Program-made: the position numbers and the translations under genes
Shown here: positions 56,372 through 64,000 of the stretch, one piece after another
Numbering within the stretch: position 1 is the stretch's first letter
How the letters are laid out: each line of letters opens with the position of its first letter
DNA from: Acinetobacter amyesii
Lineage (GTDB): Bacteria > Pseudomonadota > Gammaproteobacteria > Pseudomonadales > Moraxellaceae
Length of the DNA: 64,000 nucleotides
NCBI RefSeq assembly: GCF_002018365.1
Contig: NZ_MVKX01000001.1
Span: 62,001 to 126,000, forward strand
Direction: 5' to 3'
Notes under the pieces: generated by a model
The model's database searches: none
The model's input: only the letters and a program-made list of their open reading frames with translations
Told to the model about the DNA's origin: nothing

Positions 56372-57370
56372 ATGTCTTCACAAGAAAAAGAAACGTCGAA
56401 CAGCCTCTATCGTCAGTGGCAAATTCTTTCACGACTGTCCACAGGTAAGTGGATGGGTACGCGTGAATTACAAGAAATACTGAACCGTGAAGGTATTGAT
56501 ATCAGCCTACGCACTATTCAGCGTGACTTAAACCAAATTTCTCTTCGTTTCCCAATTGAGAGCAGTAAAACAACCCCACAAGGGTGGCGTTGGCGTTCTG
56601 ATGCACCGATTCAAAGCTTGCCTCATATGACCAGCTCACAAGCGGTCACCTTTATGATGGTTGAGGAGCACCTAAAACATTTGCTTCCGCCGAGCTTAAT
56701 TGAAGAAATGAATCCTTGGTTTGACCTCGCACGTCGAAGTCTGTCGTCGCAAAATAATGTCCGTCAGTGGATTAACCGCGTGCGAATCGTGCCAGCTACT
56801 CAGCCATTGATTCCTCCTGTGGTTGAAAAAGCTGCGCAGCAATCGATTTATGAAGGCTTACTTCAAGACAAACAACTTGAATGTCTATATCAAGGTCGTG
56901 GACAACAAAGCGAAGAAAAGACCTATATTTTAAATCCACTGGCGTTGGTCCAAAAAGGTGCAATTATTTATTTGGTGTGCACACGTCATGACAAAACAGA
57001 CATCCAAACCTTTGCTTTACATCGTTTTAAATCAGCTACAGTCTTAAATTCACGTGCATTACACCCTGTCGATTTTGATATTGATGCCTATATTGACTCT
57101 GGAGCGCTTGGCTTCCGTGTGGACTTCAATAAGCCGACTGAAATGATTCAGCTCAAATTAACCATGTCTGAAGCAGAGGCAGTTTATTTTGAAGAAAGTC
57201 AGCTAAGTAAAGATCAAGTGATACAAAAAACCGAAGATGGCTCGGTTGAAGTTAGTGCAACAGTACCATTTACTTCTCAGTTAACTTGGTGGCTACGTAG
57301 CTTTGGGAAAAAGATTCAGAAAATCGAACCAGAAGAAGTCGCTGTCGTTGTACAACAACGCAATGACTAA
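56372..57370 (+). CDS. WYL-domain transcriptional regulator
   Basis: A 332-residue regulator. The winged HTH is at about residues 10-70 (YRQWQILSRLSTGKWMGTRELQEIL, then SLRTIQRDLNQIS). The WYL domain occupies about 150-225 (LECLYQGRGQQSEEKTYILNPLALVQKGAIIYLVC) and the C-terminal extension follows. WYL domains sense ligands or nucleic acids. It is divergent from the Anbu operon, so control of that operon is a natural inference. No clear palindrome was found in the shared 260-base region. Confidence 0.85.
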   Translation: MSSQEKETSNSLYRQWQILSRLSTGKWMGTRELQEILNREGIDISLRTIQRDLNQISLRFPIESSKTTPQGWRWRSDAPIQSLPHMTSSQAVTFMMVEEHLKHLLPPSLIEEMNPWFDLARRSLSSQNNVRQWINRVRIVPATQPLIPPVVEKAAQQSIYEGLLQDKQLECLYQGRGQQSEEKTYILNPLALVQKGAIIYLVCTRHDKTDIQTFALHRFKSATVLNSRALHPVDFDIDAYIDSGALGFRVDFNKPTEMIQLKLTMSEAEAVYFEESQLSKDQVIQKTEDGSVEVSATVPFTSQLTWWLRSFGKKIQKIEPEEVAVVVQQRND

Positions 57371-57488
57371 ACCTATCTAAGACTTTCTGCTACCTGAAAT
57401 ATTAAATTTGAGGTGGCAACTTTTATTTCATAATGAATATTTAGCACATAATTTAGGCTATGATTTAAACCTTAAGATATCAACACAT

Positions 57489-57745
57489 AAAAAAGTCCCA
57501 ACGCTGGGACTGGATAATTTCTTAGAATATTTTTGTAATTTTAGTCGTTTAGGTCAAAGGAACTACAGCATAAGTATCTGCTGAATACCTTATGCCGTAG
57601 CGCTAACTTCTCATGGCTATAATCAATTACTGACATAGGCAGGCTAGGTCGGCATTATTATAACGAATAGATTTCATAGTCATATTCAGCACCTCGTGTT
57701 TAGAAAGTAAAATTACTTTAACCTCCATTTTGTACACTGTGAAAT
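57489..57745 (-). ncRNA. candidate small transcript with terminator and hairpin
   Basis: A minus-strand unit that fits a discrete small RNA of about 250 bases. A hairpin of 12 pairs (CTACGGCATAAG with CTTATGCTGTAG, one G-T pair) lies at 57563-57600. A terminator follows, AGTCCCA-GCGT-TGGGACT with six T residues, at 57489-57511. Upstream, TTGTGA and a weak TGTTAT box 16 bases later (about 57743-57771) could be the promoter. An 18-codon ORF with a strong Shine-Dalgarno box lies within. No neighbouring gene uses it as a leader, since the next genes on that strand are 1.4 kb away. Confidence 0.5.
57627..57683 (-). CDS. candidate 18-residue peptide
   Basis: An 18-codon ORF inside the small transcript. 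It begins MTMKSIRYNNADLACLCQ and ends TAA. GAGGTG lies six bases before the ATG, better than the sites of many real genes here. An in-frame ATG 15 codons upstream (57728) would give 33 residues but lacks a Shine-Dalgarno box. The sequence matches nothing I know. It may be a leader peptide or an independent microprotein. Confidence 0.45.
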   Translation of the reverse strand: MTMKSIRYNNADLACLCQ

Positions 57746-57947
57746 AACAAGAACCACGCTACTTTTCACAAATTTTCTTAAAGAACATTCCTGCTTTTCT
57801 TATCTCATTTGGCTTTAAATGAAAATTTAATCCAACTTCAGTGCTGTTTTTTATAAATGCTACACTGAATCAACAAATTAAAGCTTGAGCATTGTGCATA
57901 AACTCGGCAAATTATGAGCAAATGAGCTGAATAAGATTTTTCAAAAT

Positions 57948-59618
57948 ATGGCCAGTCCAGCGCAAACTATTCGCCACAAGCTACTGAATACTTTTTTTTC
58001 TCGGCATTCCATTTGGTTTGCTTGTATTTTTATCTTCCTACTCATTTCGAGTTTTCATTTAGGTTATTCCCCTCGTTATATTCAATATTTTATTCCACAA
58101 ACCTTATTGAATAGTATCTGGGTCATTACTGGGCTTTTGAGTTTATTGGGTTTGTATGACGTCATACAAAACAAACATTCGATCTTAAAAAATTACCCCA
58201 TCATGGGGCACTTTCGTTTTCTATTTGAAGAATTTCGACCTGAGATTCGCCAATATTTTATTGAATCTGACCAAGATGCACTGCCCTTTTCTCGTATGCA
58301 ACGTAGCTTGGTCTATCAACGTGCAAAAAACCAAAATGCAGATAAACCATTTGGTTCAATTGTTGATGTTTACCAAAATGATTACCGCTTTATTAATCAC
58401 TCCTTGTCGCCTTGTATTCCTGCCATTCCTGAAACTTTCCGTATTAACATCGGCAATGAACAGTGTAAGCAACCGTATAGCGCATCGATATTAAACATCT
58501 CTGCGATGAGCTTTGGTAGCTTAAGTGCCAATGCCATTCGTGCCTTGAACTTAGGCGCAAAAATGGGTAATTTCTACCATGACACTGGTGAAGGCAGTAT
58601 TAGTCCGTATCATTTGGAAAATGGTGGCGATATTGTTTGGGAACTCGGTAGTGGTTACTTTGGCTGCCGTACCATTGATGGTCAATTCGACCCTGTACGT
58701 TTTGCTGAACAAGCCAAGCACCCTCAAGTCAAAATGATTGAGATCAAATTATCTCAAGGTGCAAAACCAGGCCATGGTGGCATTTTACCTAAAGACAAAA
58801 TTTCCGAAGAGATTGCTCAAATCCGTGGTGTCAGCCGTGAACATGACTGTATCTCGCCATCTAGCCATCCTGCCTTTAGCACCCCTATTGAAATGATGCA
58901 ATTTATTCAGCAATTGCGCGAACTGTCAGAAGGAAAACCTGTGGGTTTTAAACTGTGTATCGGGCAACCATGGCAATTTATGAGTATCGTAAAAGCCATG
59001 TTACATACAGGGATTACACCTGATTTTATCGTGGTAGATGGTTCTGAAGGTGGGACTGGCGCAGCGCCGATTGAATTGATTGATAATATGGGCACCCCCC
59101 TGCGTGAAGGCCTACTCTTTGTCAATAACACCCTGATTGGTGCAGGCTTACGTTCAAAAATTAAAGTCGGTGCCAGTGGTAAAATTATTAGTGCTTTTGA
59201 TATTGCCAGTACCATGGCAATTGGTGCAGATTGGGTCAACTCAGCTCGTGGCTTTATGTTTGCAGTCGGCTGTATTCAAGCTCAAAGCTGTCATACCAAC
59301 CAATGTCCAGTTGGCGTGGCGACACAAGACAAAGACCGTCAAAAAGCCATTCATGTTCCGACCAAAGCAGAACGTGTTTTTAATTTCCACAAAAATACCT
59401 TGCATGGCTTATCTGAACTTATTGCCTCAGCAGGTTTACAACATCCATCAGATATCCGTGCGCACCATCTAGCGCAGCGGATTAACAACCGTGAAATTAA
59501 AAACTATGCACAACTACACTTTTGGTTAAAAGACGGTGAGCTGCTCAGTTGTGAAAATAAAGATGAAGAAAACTTCTATTTCCGTATGTGGAATATGGCC
59601 CATCTAGAAAAGTTCTAA
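57948..59618 (+). CDS. FMN-binding glutamate synthase family protein
   Basis: A 556-residue membrane-anchored protein. Two N-terminal helices (about 18-38 and 50-68) precede a glutamate-synthase-type FMN barrel. The barrel shows ISAMSFGSLSANAIRALN, HDTGEGSISPYHLE, QGAKPGHGG, and VDGSEGGTGAAP. A 3Fe-4S type Cys set lies in CIQAQSCHTNQCPVGVATQD. It lacks the amidotransferase half of GltB, so ammonia release must come from elsewhere or another reaction is catalysed. It is a single-gene unit with its own terminator. Confidence 0.85.
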   Translation: MASPAQTIRHKLLNTFFSRHSIWFACIFIFLLISSFHLGYSPRYIQYFIPQTLLNSIWVITGLLSLLGLYDVIQNKHSILKNYPIMGHFRFLFEEFRPEIRQYFIESDQDALPFSRMQRSLVYQRAKNQNADKPFGSIVDVYQNDYRFINHSLSPCIPAIPETFRINIGNEQCKQPYSASILNISAMSFGSLSANAIRALNLGAKMGNFYHDTGEGSISPYHLENGGDIVWELGSGYFGCRTIDGQFDPVRFAEQAKHPQVKMIEIKLSQGAKPGHGGILPKDKISEEIAQIRGVSREHDCISPSSHPAFSTPIEMMQFIQQLRELSEGKPVGFKLCIGQPWQFMSIVKAMLHTGITPDFIVVDGSEGGTGAAPIELIDNMGTPLREGLLFVNNTLIGAGLRSKIKVGASGKIISAFDIASTMAIGADWVNSARGFMFAVGCIQAQSCHTNQCPVGVATQDKDRQKAIHVPTKAERVFNFHKNTLHGLSELIASAGLQHPSDIRAHHLAQRINNREIKNYAQLHFWLKDGELLSCENKDEENFYFRMWNMAHLEKF

Positions 59619-59630
59619 TCCCTACCGCAT

Positions 59631-59659
59631 AAAAAAGAGGCGACTACGCCTCTTTTTTT
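59631..59659 (+). terminator. terminator after the FMN-binding glutamate synthase gene
   Basis: AAAAAAGAGGCG-ACTA-CGCCTCTTTTTTT, 12 bases after the stop codon. Confidence 0.92.
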
Positions 59660-59759
59660 CGTCTAGTTCCATCACACTGATTCATTTATAAACGTCCTGA
59701 TTTGTTATCTAATGTTACGCAGTAACACCAGAAGCGCAATTTGATTCAAATAAAAGAAC

Positions 59760-60005
59760 GATACGCGGCAACGTTATCCGCAAGTGTTTGAGACAGGACG
59801 ACATTTAATCAAAAAAGTTTTTGCGATAGTTTGAATAAGTAGACGCTAGTGAACGAGTTTTGTCGGTGAGGTGCATTGCACCGCAAGATGGTTTCCTTGC
59901 GAAGCTTTGCTTCTCATTTTGCCTAATGAGAAACATTGTTTCGTAAGAGTACCTCCAGCCGAAGGCTAATCCTTTTATTTAATCTCTAGATGTAAGACTC
60001 CGTCG
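59760..60005 (+). repeat. dispersed intergenic repeat, copy B
   Basis: This 246-base element lies between convergent genes. Its first 43 bases match copy A (23656-23698) at about 72%. It has an 8-base inverted repeat TTCTCATT/AATGAGAA (59911-59932) that shares the TTTTGCCTAA core with copy A, and it ends with the same GACTCCGTCG (59996-60005). A short palindrome TGTTAC-GCA-GTAACA lies just before it (59713-59727). Confidence 0.7.
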
Positions 60006-60062
60006 AATAAAATTAAAAATCATTTTAAAAATGCGTAATTACTTTTACGTGCGTAACATCAG

Positions 60063-61106
60063 TTAGTAATAAGACTTACTATTGGATTGAGCATGCAGGA
60101 ATGCCGGGATCAAACCTGTTAATGCAGCACGAATATCGGCACGTTCATTAATTAGCTGATGTGAACCTTCTTCAAGCATGAGAAGCGTCTGTAAACGGAA
60201 TTTACGCCGTATAAACTCAATGTTATAACGCCAATCCACCGTTTGATCCTGTGCCCCTTGCGCTAACCACACTGGAATACGGCACGCTGGGCGCTCTTCC
60301 ATTTCCTGCATCCATTTTGACATGGCCAAAATCCAGTCCATCCCCATCATTCGAGGTTGTAGAGGATCTTTTAAACGCACAAAACGTAAAAACTCAGGGT
60401 TGTGATTATTCCGTCTAAAATGACGTGGCACTTCACGTTTAATACGACGAATAATGCCTAATCCAACCGAGTTATGCCACCATGCAGTTTTTGCAGGGCG
60501 AATCAACGGAGATAATAATAAAACCCGTTCGACATAAGGGTTTTTGCGATGTTCAGCAAAATCTAACAGATGATGCAGCCAAATCGCACCACCCGTGCTC
60601 TGCCCAATCCCTAACCAAGGTGTTGGTAGTTGCGCCGCATGTTTAACATAACGATATACCGCTTCCAAAACTTGTTGGTAATGATCAAAGTTTTGAATAC
60701 TGGCTGGCGAGCCATTACTTAGACCATGCCCCGGTAAATCATAGGTCAAAACACTAAAACCTTGATCTAAGAGCTCACGAATAATCGGCTGATAAATTCC
60801 ACTATGCTCTAAATAACCATGCAATAAAAATACAGTTCCTTTAATGACATCCGTTTCAGCCTTAAGTTTCGGTTGAAACACTTGTACATGTAATTTGAAC
60901 AAAGGCATTTCCACATAGCCTTGCCAATGTTCACAGTTCAAGGCATCTAAACCATATAGTCGTCGATATGACTGTATTTCAACACTAGGCTCAAACAGTC
61001 GATTTAAATTTAAAGGTTCTAATAATTGTGGGGTTAATTCTCGACTTGGAACTGGAAGATCTAATTGTTTAAGAATCGAAGGATTAAGAAATGGGATATC
61101 TGACAT
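60063..61106 (-). CDS. alpha/beta hydrolase, monoacylglycerol lipase-like
   Basis: A 347-residue hydrolase. The oxyanion HG motif lies in VFLLHGYLEHSGIY near residue 92, the nucleophile in GIGQSTGGAIWL (GxSxG) near 168, and the catalytic His near the end in EEGSHQLINE. The acid is probably in AQGAQDQTVDWRY. It resembles lysophospholipase/monoacylglycerol lipase. Its ATG overlaps the stop of the DUF218 gene by one base, so it is the last gene of a four-gene envelope-related run. Confidence 0.86.
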   Translation of the reverse strand: MSDIPFLNPSILKQLDLPVPSRELTPQLLEPLNLNRLFEPSVEIQSYRRLYGLDALNCEHWQGYVEMPLFKLHVQVFQPKLKAETDVIKGTVFLLHGYLEHSGIYQPIIRELLDQGFSVLTYDLPGHGLSNGSPASIQNFDHYQQVLEAVYRYVKHAAQLPTPWLGIGQSTGGAIWLHHLLDFAEHRKNPYVERVLLLSPLIRPAKTAWWHNSVGLGIIRRIKREVPRHFRRNNHNPEFLRFVRLKDPLQPRMMGMDWILAMSKWMQEMEERPACRIPVWLAQGAQDQTVDWRYNIEFIRRKFRLQTLLMLEEGSHQLINERADIRAALTGLIPAFLHAQSNSKSYY

Positions 61107-62245
61107 TATGGGACCTCCCGACAGTCACTTGAGCCAAACCAAACATCACGTAAGGTGGCTAATAATTCATAATTGGCACGACGACTATGGTCATAATTTT
61201 TTTCACTTGGTCGCCATGTGGTTAATGTTGTTGGCATAGGTGCAACAACAGGAATGGTTTCGATACCATTTAATGCAAATAAACGACGTGTTCGAGGCAT
61301 ATGATATTGGTCGGTGATTAAAATAACCGTCGGTGCACCGCCTTTTTTCTGTAAAAGTAACGAACTAAAACGCGAATTTTCGCAAGTATTCATACTGCGA
61401 TCTTCAAGCAATTTCGCATCGACATCATATTGCTTTAACCATGCTTGCATATATGGTGCTTCTACACCACTCAGTACAATCGGTAACTTATTGGCACGTT
61501 CAACATCGAGTGTTTTTTCCAGTCGAAGTCGTGTGTAGTCATTCACTACGATATCTTTATCATTTTTATCTAAGGTTAAACCACCACCTAACACCACGAT
61601 CGCATACGGCTCTGCGGTTGGCTGCTTCAAGGTTTTATCTTTCATTTTGGCAAGATCAAGATAAGTTTCATCATCGATCGGTTCCGCTTCTGAAGCCGCT
61701 TGCTCAATTTCATGGGTTTTTAAGAACTCGGTATATTGAGTCATCAGTCCTTTATTTTCCGCACTATTGAGCTCAAGCAGCTCTTTCATTTTTTGAGCAG
61801 GATTTTCCGCCAATGCTTCAGAGGATGCCGCCTCGGACGCAGAAGGATTCAGCAAAGGTACTTTTGGTATGTCCTTTTGACTATCATTCTTTTCTTTTTC
61901 GTGCTCTTCTTCAATGAGCTGCTGTAACGCCTTATAACGTGCTTGTATAAGGGTTAAGTCTTGAGGTTCATCGGACTGGATGGCTTGCTCCATGAGTTTT
62001 AAATATGCTTGGCGTGCTATCCATAAGTCAGAACCCGGCTCATAGTTATCATCATCACTCAAAGCGCCGAGTTTTTGACTTTGCGCTGCGAGCTGATTGA
62101 CTTCTACAGGAACGAAATAATTCAAACTTTTAACGATCAATTTAGAATAAAACGGCGTATAGATAAAAATCATCAGACAGCCCAAAAGTACAAATAGCAC
62201 TGCTGCAATTTGTACTAAGCGAACCATCCAATGTGTTTTATGCAT
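61106..62245 (-). CDS. DUF218 (YdcF/ElyC-like) membrane protein
   Basis: A 379-residue protein with one N-terminal membrane helix (about residues 8-30) and a C-terminal DUF218 domain. The latter is seen as AIVVLGGGLTLDKNDKD near residue 212, LPIVLSGVEAPYMQAWL near 253 and ILITDQYHMPRTRRLFALNG near 310. Between them is a long charged, partly coiled-coil stretch (about 65-200) absent from E. coli ElyC. Family members affect peptidoglycan or vancomycin sensitivity. It follows murB by 21 bases, which fits a cell-wall context. Confidence 0.82.
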   Translation of the reverse strand: MHKTHWMVRLVQIAAVLFVLLGCLMIFIYTPFYSKLIVKSLNYFVPVEVNQLAAQSQKLGALSDDDNYEPGSDLWIARQAYLKLMEQAIQSDEPQDLTLIQARYKALQQLIEEEHEKEKNDSQKDIPKVPLLNPSASEAASSEALAENPAQKMKELLELNSAENKGLMTQYTEFLKTHEIEQAASEAEPIDDETYLDLAKMKDKTLKQPTAEPYAIVVLGGGLTLDKNDKDIVVNDYTRLRLEKTLDVERANKLPIVLSGVEAPYMQAWLKQYDVDAKLLEDRSMNTCENSRFSSLLLQKKGGAPTVILITDQYHMPRTRRLFALNGIETIPVVAPMPTTLTTWRPSEKNYDHSRRANYELLATLRDVWFGSSDCREVP

Positions 62246-62266
62246 AAATCTAAAACCTAAGTGTTG

Positions 62267-63304
62267 TCATTGATCTGCGTGAGATCGAATCAAGCCATTT
62301 GTATCAAATAATACAGGCTCAGGATGTAGTTCAATATTAAATTTTTCAAAAACATCATGTTGTACAGCTTTGTATGTTGTACGTACATCTTGCAGCGTGG
62401 CGTCTTGGTAATTGACCAACACCAAAGCTTGCTTATGGAACATACCCACTGAACCCACAGATTTCCCTTTCCAACCCGCTTGGTCAATCAACCAGCCCGC
62501 TGCCAGTTTTACCGCATTATTCGGCTGTGGGTAATGGGGTAAATTTGGAAATTGCAGTGCAATTTGGTCAAAAGCGTGCTGGCTAATCACAGGATTTTTA
62601 AAGAAACTTCCGACATTTGGAAATTCTTTGGGATCTGGGAGTTTGGTTTGACGGATATGAATGACTTGTTGTTGTAGGTTTTCTGCACTTAAGTCTTCGC
62701 CTACCGCCTGCTTTAAATCACCATAATTTAATTTTAAATCGGCATGTTTTAAAAGTTTAAACGTGACATGCGTAATAATAAAACGCTCTGGCTCATCTTT
62801 AAAAATACTATGACGATATGAAAAATGGCAATCGGCAGCGCTAATACTACTTTGCTGTTCTGTTACACGATCATAGACCTGTACAGATTCAATAAATTCA
62901 CCCGCTTCAACACCATAAGCCCCAATATTTTGCACAGGTGAAGCACCGACTAAACCGGGTATCAATGCTAAATTTTGTAAACCATAAAACTGGTGTGCCG
63001 TCGTCCAAAGCACAAAGTCATGCCACACTTGCCCTGCACCCACTTTTAAAGTCTGAGTTGCGGCATCGTCTTGTATATATTCAATCCCTTGAATATCCAT
63101 GTGCATTACTAAAGCATGTATTTGCTCAGGCAACAGCATATTACTGCCCCCTGAAAGCACCAATACATTTAATTGCTCAGCTTTGGCAAAGTCGAGCGCC
63201 GTTTGAATATCTTCTACCGATTGAACACGTACATAATGAGATGCAACAGCATCGAGGCTTAATGTATTAAATGGCTTAAGCTGAACCTGTGTTTGAATTT
63301 GCAT
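62267..63304 (-). CDS. murB: UDP-N-acetylenolpyruvoylglucosamine reductase
   Basis: A 345-residue MurB. FAD-binding motifs are [11 protein letters not shown] near residue 50 and [19 protein letters not shown] near 123. The catalytic Ser block is [11 protein letters not shown] near residue 230 and the C-terminal region [20 protein letters not shown] follows. It reduces enolpyruvyl-UDP-GlcNAc with NADPH to make UDP-MurNAc. It lies nine bases after the phosphatase gene. Confidence 0.96.
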   Translation of the reverse strand: MQIQTQVQLKPFNTLSLDAVASHYVRVQSVEDIQTALDFAKAEQLNVLVLSGGSNMLLPEQIHALVMHMDIQGIEYIQDDAATQTLKVGAGQVWHDFVLWTTAHQFYGLQNLALIPGLVGASPVQNIGAYGVEAGEFIESVQVYDRVTEQQSSISAADCHFSYRHSIFKDEPERFIITHVTFKLLKHADLKLNYGDLKQAVGEDLSAENLQQQVIHIRQTKLPDPKEFPNVGSFFKNPVISQHAFDQIALQFPNLPHYPQPNNAVKLAAGWLIDQAGWKGKSVGSVGMFHKQALVLVNYQDATLQDVRTTYKAVQHDVFEKFNIELHPEPVLFDTNGLIRSHADQ

Positions 63305-63313
63305 TCTTAAACC

Positions 63314-63829
63314 TTAATTTTTTTGCTGTGCTTGTAACTGAGTTTTTAAATAATTGACCCAAGCCTGACTGCTAGATTCGCATTGATCTAATACATGTTC
63401 AAACCCTGCATCACCACCATAGTACGGATCTGGTACTTCTTGTTGCGGATATTGGTGATCATGTTGACTCATCAAAGACACTTGGGCACGTAGCTGACCC
63501 AATTGTTGCTGCGCTTTTTGCATGAGGTTTTGAATATTGTCTAAATTTTCGTAGTCCATGGCCAAGATTAAATCAAATTCAATAAAATCATGAACTGTTA
63601 ACTGACGTGCACGTAATGCAGATAAGTTATAGCCACGTAATTTTGCATGCTGTTGGCCACGTAGATCAGGCGCTTTGCCCGGATGATAATTGCTCGTACC
63701 CGCAGAATCGACGTGAATATTGAGTTGCGCTTCATCACAAAAATGTCTGAGAACCACTTCAGCCGTAGGTGAACGGCAAATATTTCCTAAACAAACACAC
63801 AACACCTTATATGGCGTGCTGGATGACAT
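63314..63829 (-). CDS. low-molecular-weight protein tyrosine phosphatase
   Basis: A 171-residue phosphatase. The P-loop CLGNICRS (C-x5-R-S) starts near residue 12, and the general-acid motif DPYYGG lies near 130. The family includes Wzb/Etp enzymes that dephosphorylate capsule kinases, and general phosphatases. No kinase or capsule gene is nearby, and murB follows at once, so a general or cell-wall-linked role is possible. First gene of the four-gene run. Confidence 0.92.
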   Translation of the reverse strand: MSSSTPYKVLCVCLGNICRSPTAEVVLRHFCDEAQLNIHVDSAGTSNYHPGKAPDLRGQQHAKLRGYNLSALRARQLTVHDFIEFDLILAMDYENLDNIQNLMQKAQQQLGQLRAQVSLMSQHDHQYPQQEVPDPYYGGDAGFEHVLDQCESSSQAWVNYLKTQLQAQQKN

Positions 63830-63947
63830 AACAACCTCAAGACTACTTTTATTTCAAGCGTCTTATGTTAAGTTATTTACAGGATGAATCCTATATCAAC
63901 ACTCAAGAATAATGTTTATTTGGATATAAAAAATTAGGGATAAGCCA

Positions 63948-64000
63948 ATGAGTCAATTTCAGTTTCAAACCGTCAGCAATATTATTTCAGGCTTAGGCTC
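63948..64000 (+). CDS. probable iron-containing alcohol dehydrogenase, 5' end
   Basis: The first 18 codons of a gene cut by the window edge. AGGGA lies seven bases before the ATG. The start MSQFQFQTVSNIISGLGS resembles the N-terminus of group III iron-dependent alcohol dehydrogenases, where a short beta strand precedes a GxG loop. The call rests only on this short match. Confidence 0.5.
   Translation, partial: MSQFQFQTVSNIISGLG

Noticed and set aside
57489..57511. Terminator of the WYL regulator gene
   Set aside because: The T-run is only on the minus strand; on the plus strand the hairpin is followed by GGATAATTT.
1..64000. Prophage, transposase or CRISPR array
   Set aside because: No integrase, transposase, phage structural gene or regularly spaced repeat was seen anywhere in the window.

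Overview
This 64-kb window is chromosomal DNA from an Acinetobacter-type gammaproteobacterium. The assignment rests on the AT-rich codon use, a full cyoABCDE bo3 oxidase operon with cyoE, a LexA-fold UmuD-like regulator of the enlarged Acinetobacter type in front of umuC, and overall gene style. I cannot name the species. I saw no rRNA, tRNA, CRISPR array, integrase or transposase. Most of the window is ordinary housekeeping sequence with short intergenic gaps and many bidirectional terminators.

Layout: 0-4.3 kb holds a DUF333/I78 lipoprotein, a umuD-like/umuC pair with a tiny overlapping ORF, and xseAB. 4.4-11.7 kb is tamA-tamB on the minus strand, with an unusually extended TamA. 11.8-18.4 kb has an LplT-like MFS protein with coq7, a DedA protein, folB with a divergent folK-like gene, an ABC1/UbiB kinase and a MoeB-like enzyme. 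18.5-25.8 kb has a TetR regulator divergent from a Bcr/CflA pump, then an acyl-CoA catabolic set (AMP ligase, acyl-CoA dehydrogenase, SDR) divergent from an AraC regulator. 26-28.5 kb has a small unknown protein and a sulfonate-type ABC binding protein with its permease but no ATPase. 28.6-34.8 kb holds prfA-prmC, two tandem glycine-zipper proteins, an LLM flavin oxidoreductase, a YiaA-like protein and a protein derived from a flavin monooxygenase. About 1 kb without genes follows.

35.8-45.3 kb has the divergent ppsR/ppsA pair, a GYF-RDD membrane protein and cyoABCDE preceded by a long hairpin. 45.4-52.3 kb has a helical exported protein with a DUF3142 lipoprotein, rpsF-rpsR-rplI, dnaB and alr. 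52.4-56.1 kb is a four-gene Anbu operon (circularly permuted ATP-grasp, alpha-E, transglutaminase-like, proteasome-like Anbu), divergent from a WYL regulator. 57.4-57.8 kb holds a candidate minus-strand small RNA with an 18-codon ORF. 57.9-64 kb has a GltB-type FMN protein, then a four-gene minus-strand run (low-molecular-weight phosphatase, murB, DUF218 protein, alpha/beta hydrolase) and the first codons of a probable iron-dependent alcohol dehydrogenase.

The items most worth a second look are the compact Anbu operon with its divergent WYL regulator, the small RNA/ORF unit near 57.6 kb, two copies of a dispersed intergenic repeat (23.7 and 59.8 kb), the cyo leader hairpin, the overlapping 27-codon ORF after umuC, and the two insertions in TamA. 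Several starts were moved using Shine-Dalgarno placement and conserved N-termini (tamB, folB, tetR, ssuA-like, cyoD, rpsF, dnaB, alpha-E and others).
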